Shown piece after piece: positions 61,555 to 64,000 of a DNA stretch of 64,000 bases; positions within the stretch are counted from its first letter, which is position 1, and the number at the start of each line of letters is the position of its first letter. Both the position numbers and the translations under genes were made by a program. The notes under the pieces are model-generated. The model was not told where the DNA came from. It searched no databases and worked only from the letters and a program-made list of their open reading frames with translations. The stretch is from Bacteroidales bacterium UBA6229. Lineage in GTDB: Bacteria > Bacteroidota > Bacteroidia > Bacteroidales > F082. The stretch covers positions 11,684 to 75,683 of the forward strand of contig DJWN01000021.1 in NCBI GenBank assembly GCA_002440975.1, given 5' to 3'.

Positions 61555-61583
61555 TTGAAATTTTATTAAAAAGACTAATTTTG
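61555..61583 (+). promoter_or_regulatory. Promoter of ndk
   Basis: TTG (61555-61557), 18 bp, TAATTTTG (61576-61583), 23 bp before the ATG at 61606: an ideal Bacteroidota promoter. Confidence 0.7.
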
Positions 61584-61605
61584 CCGCACACAAAAAAACA
61601 GATCA

Positions 61606-62025
61606 ATGAACGGAAATCTAACATTCACTATGGTTAAACCTGCCGCTGTTGCAGATGGTCACGCAGCTGCTATTTTAGCAAAAATTTCAGAAGGCGGTTT
61701 TAAGATTAAAGCCATGAAAATGACTCGCTTAAGTAAAGAACAAGCCGAAAAATTTTATGCTATTCACAGCGAAAGACCATTCTTTACGAGCCTTGTGGCA
61801 TCTATGACTTCAGGCCCGATAGTAGCAGCACTGCTCGAAAAAGAAAATGCTGTTGAAGCTTTTAGAAACTATATTGGAGCGACTAATCCGGCTGATGCAG
61901 CAGAAGGAACGATACGAAAAATCTATGGTAAATCAATAGAAGCTAATGCTGTTCATGGCTCGGACAGCGATGAAAATGCTTTATTGGAATCTTCCTACTT
62001 TTTTAGTGAATTCGAACGATTTTAA
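61606..62025 (+). CDS. ndk: Nucleoside diphosphate kinase
   Basis: Equilibrates nucleoside di- and triphosphates through a phospho-histidine. The 139-residue protein shows TMVKPAAV, ERPFFTSLVASMTSGPIV, NYIGATNP, GTIRKIYG and the catalytic histidine in NAVHGSDSDENA. Full length. Its stop overlaps the stop of the convergent XRE gene by 4 bp. Confidence 0.96.
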   Translation: MNGNLTFTMVKPAAVADGHAAAILAKISEGGFKIKAMKMTRLSKEQAEKFYAIHSERPFFTSLVASMTSGPIVAALLEKENAVEAFRNYIGATNPADAAEGTIRKIYGKSIEANAVHGSDSDENALLESSYFFSEFERF

Positions 62026-62492
62026 CGCTTTTGCATGGGATCAAGCGGTTCAAAAGTGTTATCTGAATAGATCAGAATAATCCGGACAATTTCCTTTTGT
62101 AAATTATTTTCCAAATCCTCCTCAAGCTCCGCGGAGGATTTTTTATTTGTAAATGACTGATTAACAGTTATTTTTAAACTATCTTGTTCTGATGCTTTTT
62201 CTTCGGGCTGAACCTTAGCCTGGCTTGGGTCGAAATCGAATAGCGATTGGTCTTTAGGTTCAGAAAGCGATGATGAAACAGTTACAGGGCCTTTACCTAA
62301 GATAATCCAGTCAAGGCTATATTCAGGAAAAGTTTCCTTTAATTTCAAAACAAAATCAAGACTCGGCTTATTTCTTCCCGAAAGAAGGTGAGAAATTCCG
62401 GAGCGTTGAACTTCTAACTGATCTGCAAATTGAGCCGCAGTCAGATTTTTTGACCGCATGATATGCGCAATTCTGTCTTTGAGCATTTCCAT
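62022..62492 (-). CDS. XRE-type helix-turn-helix transcriptional regulator
   Basis: A 156-residue protein with an N-terminal XRE helix-turn-helix (residues about 4-60: KDRIAHIMRSKNLTAAQFADQLEVQRSGISHLLSGRNKPSLDFV, in short pieces KNLTAAQFAD and SGISHLLSGRNKPSL), a DWIILGKGP segment and a polar, probably disordered C-terminal part. This is a common Bacteroidota regulator form. The start at 62492 (MEMLKDR) was chosen; ATG at 62486 is an alternative. Its upstream region contains repeated TTACA-N2-TGTAA sites that may be its operators. Confidence 0.85.
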   Translation of the reverse strand: MEMLKDRIAHIMRSKNLTAAQFADQLEVQRSGISHLLSGRNKPSLDFVLKLKETFPEYSLDWIILGKGPVTVSSSLSEPKDQSLFDFDPSQAKVQPEEKASEQDSLKITVNQSFTNKKSSAELEEDLENNLQKEIVRIILIYSDNTFEPLDPMQKR

Positions 62493-62532
62493 AGTGTTAC
62501 AAACATTAAACAATCATTACCTCAACAATTCA

Positions 62533-62540
62533 CAAAATTA
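62533..62540 (-). promoter_or_regulatory. Putative -7 box of the XRE regulator gene
   Basis: Minus-strand TAATTTTG matches TAnnTTTG, 41 bp before the start codon. No exact -33; the nearest operator-like repeat (62574-62585) lies just upstream. Confidence 0.45.
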
Positions 62541-62573
62541 CAACAATAATTCACATTGCTAACTATATTAAAT

Positions 62574-62585
62574 TTACATTTGTAA
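62574..62585. promoter_or_regulatory. Operator-like inverted repeat 1
   Basis: TTACA-TT-TGTAA, perfect 5-bp half sites with a 2-bp centre. Confidence 0.5.
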
Positions 62586-62596
62586 GTTAATGTTGA

Positions 62597-62610
62597 GTTA
62601 CACTTGTAAC
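62597..62610. promoter_or_regulatory. Operator-like inverted repeat 2
   Basis: GTTACA-CT-TGTAAC, perfect 6-bp half sites, centre 24 bp from repeat 1. Confidence 0.55.
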
Positions 62611-62943
62611 ATTTCCTTAATCACAATTTCAATTGAATGTATGCTTTAGTTATATCTTGTTAAAATCTATAATTCAGTATAATAAATTATTTATATCATT
62701 TTTCTAGTTTCTTAACAAACTTCTGATAAATCTTAATCTAAAAATATAAGTAAAGCATCTTAATTAATTGATATACAATTTAATATATTGCTTTTGTGAT
62801 TTTTTGATGTTTTTTTACTGTTGTAATAAACTATTTAACCTTGAACTTACTTGTTAACTTTGTGACTTAATGGATTTAAATAACTGAATATCAATTTATA
62901 ATACTTAATAGACATTCAATTATAATTACATGTGTTACTTTGA

Positions 62944-62955
62944 TTACAAATGTAA
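62944..62955. promoter_or_regulatory. Operator-like inverted repeat 3
   Basis: TTACA-AA-TGTAA, the same 5-bp half sites and 2-bp centre as repeats 1 and 2; about 60 bp before the -33 element of the TPR gene. Confidence 0.5.
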
Positions 62956-63004
62956 CTTATGCTTAAAGTTTGGATTCACTTCACTACATGAATGTCCCAA
63001 AATT

Positions 63005-63033
63005 TTGTTCTTTTAAAAATTCGTTTATTTTTG
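63005..63033 (+). promoter_or_regulatory. Promoter of the TPR gene at the window end
   Basis: TTG (63005-63007), 18 bp, TATTTTTG (63026-63033), 25 bp before the ATG at 63059: near-ideal Bacteroidota promoter. Confidence 0.65.
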
Positions 63034-63058
63034 ATCAATCAACCTTTAACAAAATCTT

Positions 63059-64000
63059 ATGAAATGTATCAAGATAAGCTTCCTCCTATTTTCATTATCT
63101 GCATCGCTTTTTCTTTTTGGCCAGTCTGAGAACTCAATTAATTTAATGAATATTTCAAACCCTGACAAGTGCACAGATTGCTGAGATGATCAATGAAACA
63201 CAGCACATTTACAGAAATCAGCCAGAGCGGGCACTTAAACTCATCGAAAAATCACTTTCTGCCGCCACTGAAGCTCGGTGCGAAATGCTTCAGTCGAGGG
63301 ATTTAGTTTAAAAAGAGTCGTTCTGAAGAACAAAGGACTTTTTGCAGAGGCCATTGAATCACATCTTAACTCACTCAGAATAAACGAAAAACTTGGTGCA
63401 AAACAAGTCATGGCAACAAATTACAATGATATAGGTATCATTTACAAAACCACGGAAGAATACGATCAGGCATTGGATAGTTATCTGAAAGCCAATGCTA
63501 TATGTGAGGAAGTGAATATGGTTCGTGGCCGGATTATGACATTAAACAACATTGGAACAATCTATGAAGCAAAAAGTGAATTTGATTATGCGGCACATTA
63601 CTACAATCTTGCCTACACCGATGCTTTGAAAGAAGGAATTGAAGATGCACAGGCAATCATTCTGAATAATCTGGGTGAAATCTATGCCGAGAATGGTAAC
63701 ACCACAATGGCTCAAAATTATTTCAGACAAACCCTAAAACTGGATAAAAAAACAGGTGACGAAATTGGTTCTATTTATTCCATGCTCAATCTGGCAGCTA
63801 CCTTTATTGGAACTGGTACTTTCGATAGTGCTGCATTTTATTATCAAATGCCTGAAAATAAGGCTATTAGTTTCAATGCCAATCAATTGTTAGCATTCTT
63901 GTATGGTGGAATGACAGAAATGTACAAACAAAAAAAGGACTACAAAAAGGCTTTTGAAACAAGTTGGAAACTTCAAACTGTAAAAGATTCACTTTACAAT
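63059..64000 (+). pseudogene. TPR-repeat protein gene with two frameshifts, 3' end outside window
   Basis: From ATG 63059 the frame encodes a signal peptide (KISFLLFSLSASLFLFGQ) and stops at 63182. A second frame then continues the protein (AQIAEMINETQHIYRNQPER, then ALKLIEKSLSAATEA) until a stop at 63309, and the original frame resumes by about 63299 and stays open to the window end. The last part has at least four TPRs (NDIGIIYKTTEEYDQALDSY, NNIGTIYEAKSEFDYAAHYY, NNLGEIYAENGN..., LNLAATFIGTGTFDSAAFYY). The layout fits Bacteroidota TPR sensors that continue into a kinase or regulator. Two opposite shifts within about 150 bp may be real decay or sequencing error. Confidence 0.7.

Larger units (their letters stand above)
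62493..63058. other. AT-rich intergenic region with operator-like repeats
   Basis: No convincing gene is visible over about 565 bp. It contains three perfect TTACA-N2-TGTAA inverted repeats, a palindrome TTCAATTGAA (62628-62637), a minus-strand -7 box for the XRE gene and a plus-strand promoter for the TPR gene. The middle stretch (about 62640-62930) shows nothing I can name. Confidence 0.6.

Noticed and set aside
62640..62930. CRISPR array or attachment site in the AT-rich gap
   Set aside because: No regularly spaced direct repeats, no neighbouring cas or integrase gene and no tRNA.

Overview
The window comes from a member of the Bacteroidota (Bacteroidetes), most likely an anaerobic or facultative, polysaccharide-secreting lineage near the Bacteroidales/Marinilabiliales. 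The signs are Bacteroidota-specific promoters (TTG, 16-18 nt, TAnnTTTG) before several genes, family-restricted proteins (DUF4831, DUF3127, a GroES-like protein, GldI-like FKBP lipoproteins), a type IX secretion (T9SS) C-terminal domain, and moderate-to-low GC. No rRNA, tRNA, insertion sequence, phage or CRISPR array was seen. The order-level placement is an inference.

Layout. 1-5.3 kb: a DUF4831 gene cut by the window edge, a minus-strand operon (DUF3127, DMT permease, kdsA), msrA and a TPR protein. 5.3-10.7 kb: gyrA and clpC, divergent, each with a good promoter; clpC has a leader hairpin. 10.7-15.3 kb: hypF, a histidine-rich nickel-type permease with its own promoter, a beta-barrel protein and a Rex-family redox repressor, which together suggest a hydrogenase/redox module whose other genes lie elsewhere. 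15.3-24.8 kb: housekeeping and accessory enzymes (SDR, class III aminotransferase, aat, guaD, sirtuin, serine hydrolase, MFS, glutathione peroxidase, amidohydrolase lipoprotein). 24.8-28.1 kb: a FecBCD/BtuFCD-type metal-chelate ABC importer behind a GroES-like gene. 28.2-34.3 kb: a small membrane protein, mutL (nuclease motifs degenerate), two rhomboid proteases and uvrB (TTG start).

34.4-57.6 kb is the most interesting part: a long, almost entirely co-directional exopolysaccharide locus. It opens with a CheY-like regulator and an initiating sugar transferase fused to a degenerate receiver and carrying a four-cysteine insert. A short TolC-like protein, a Wzz-type co-polymerase with an embedded LysM domain and a degenerate kinase domain, a Wzx flippase and a Wzy-like polymerase follow. 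Then come two tandem copies of a two-gene GT2 module, two GT-B enzymes, an acyltransferase, an FkbM methyltransferase, another GT2, a T9SS-targeted beta-helix protein and a zinc-ribbon methyltransferase. It closes with a hybrid histidine kinase and a second response regulator. Phosphorelay genes at both ends suggest signal-controlled polysaccharide production. No Wza-type export gene is present.

57.6-62.5 kb: an operon running from an NrnA-type phosphoesterase into three FKBP lipoproteins with one, two and three FKBP units, then ndk and an XRE-type regulator. 62.5-64 kb: an AT-rich intergenic region with three TTACA-N2-TGTAA inverted repeats, then a TPR gene with two frameshifts that runs off the window.
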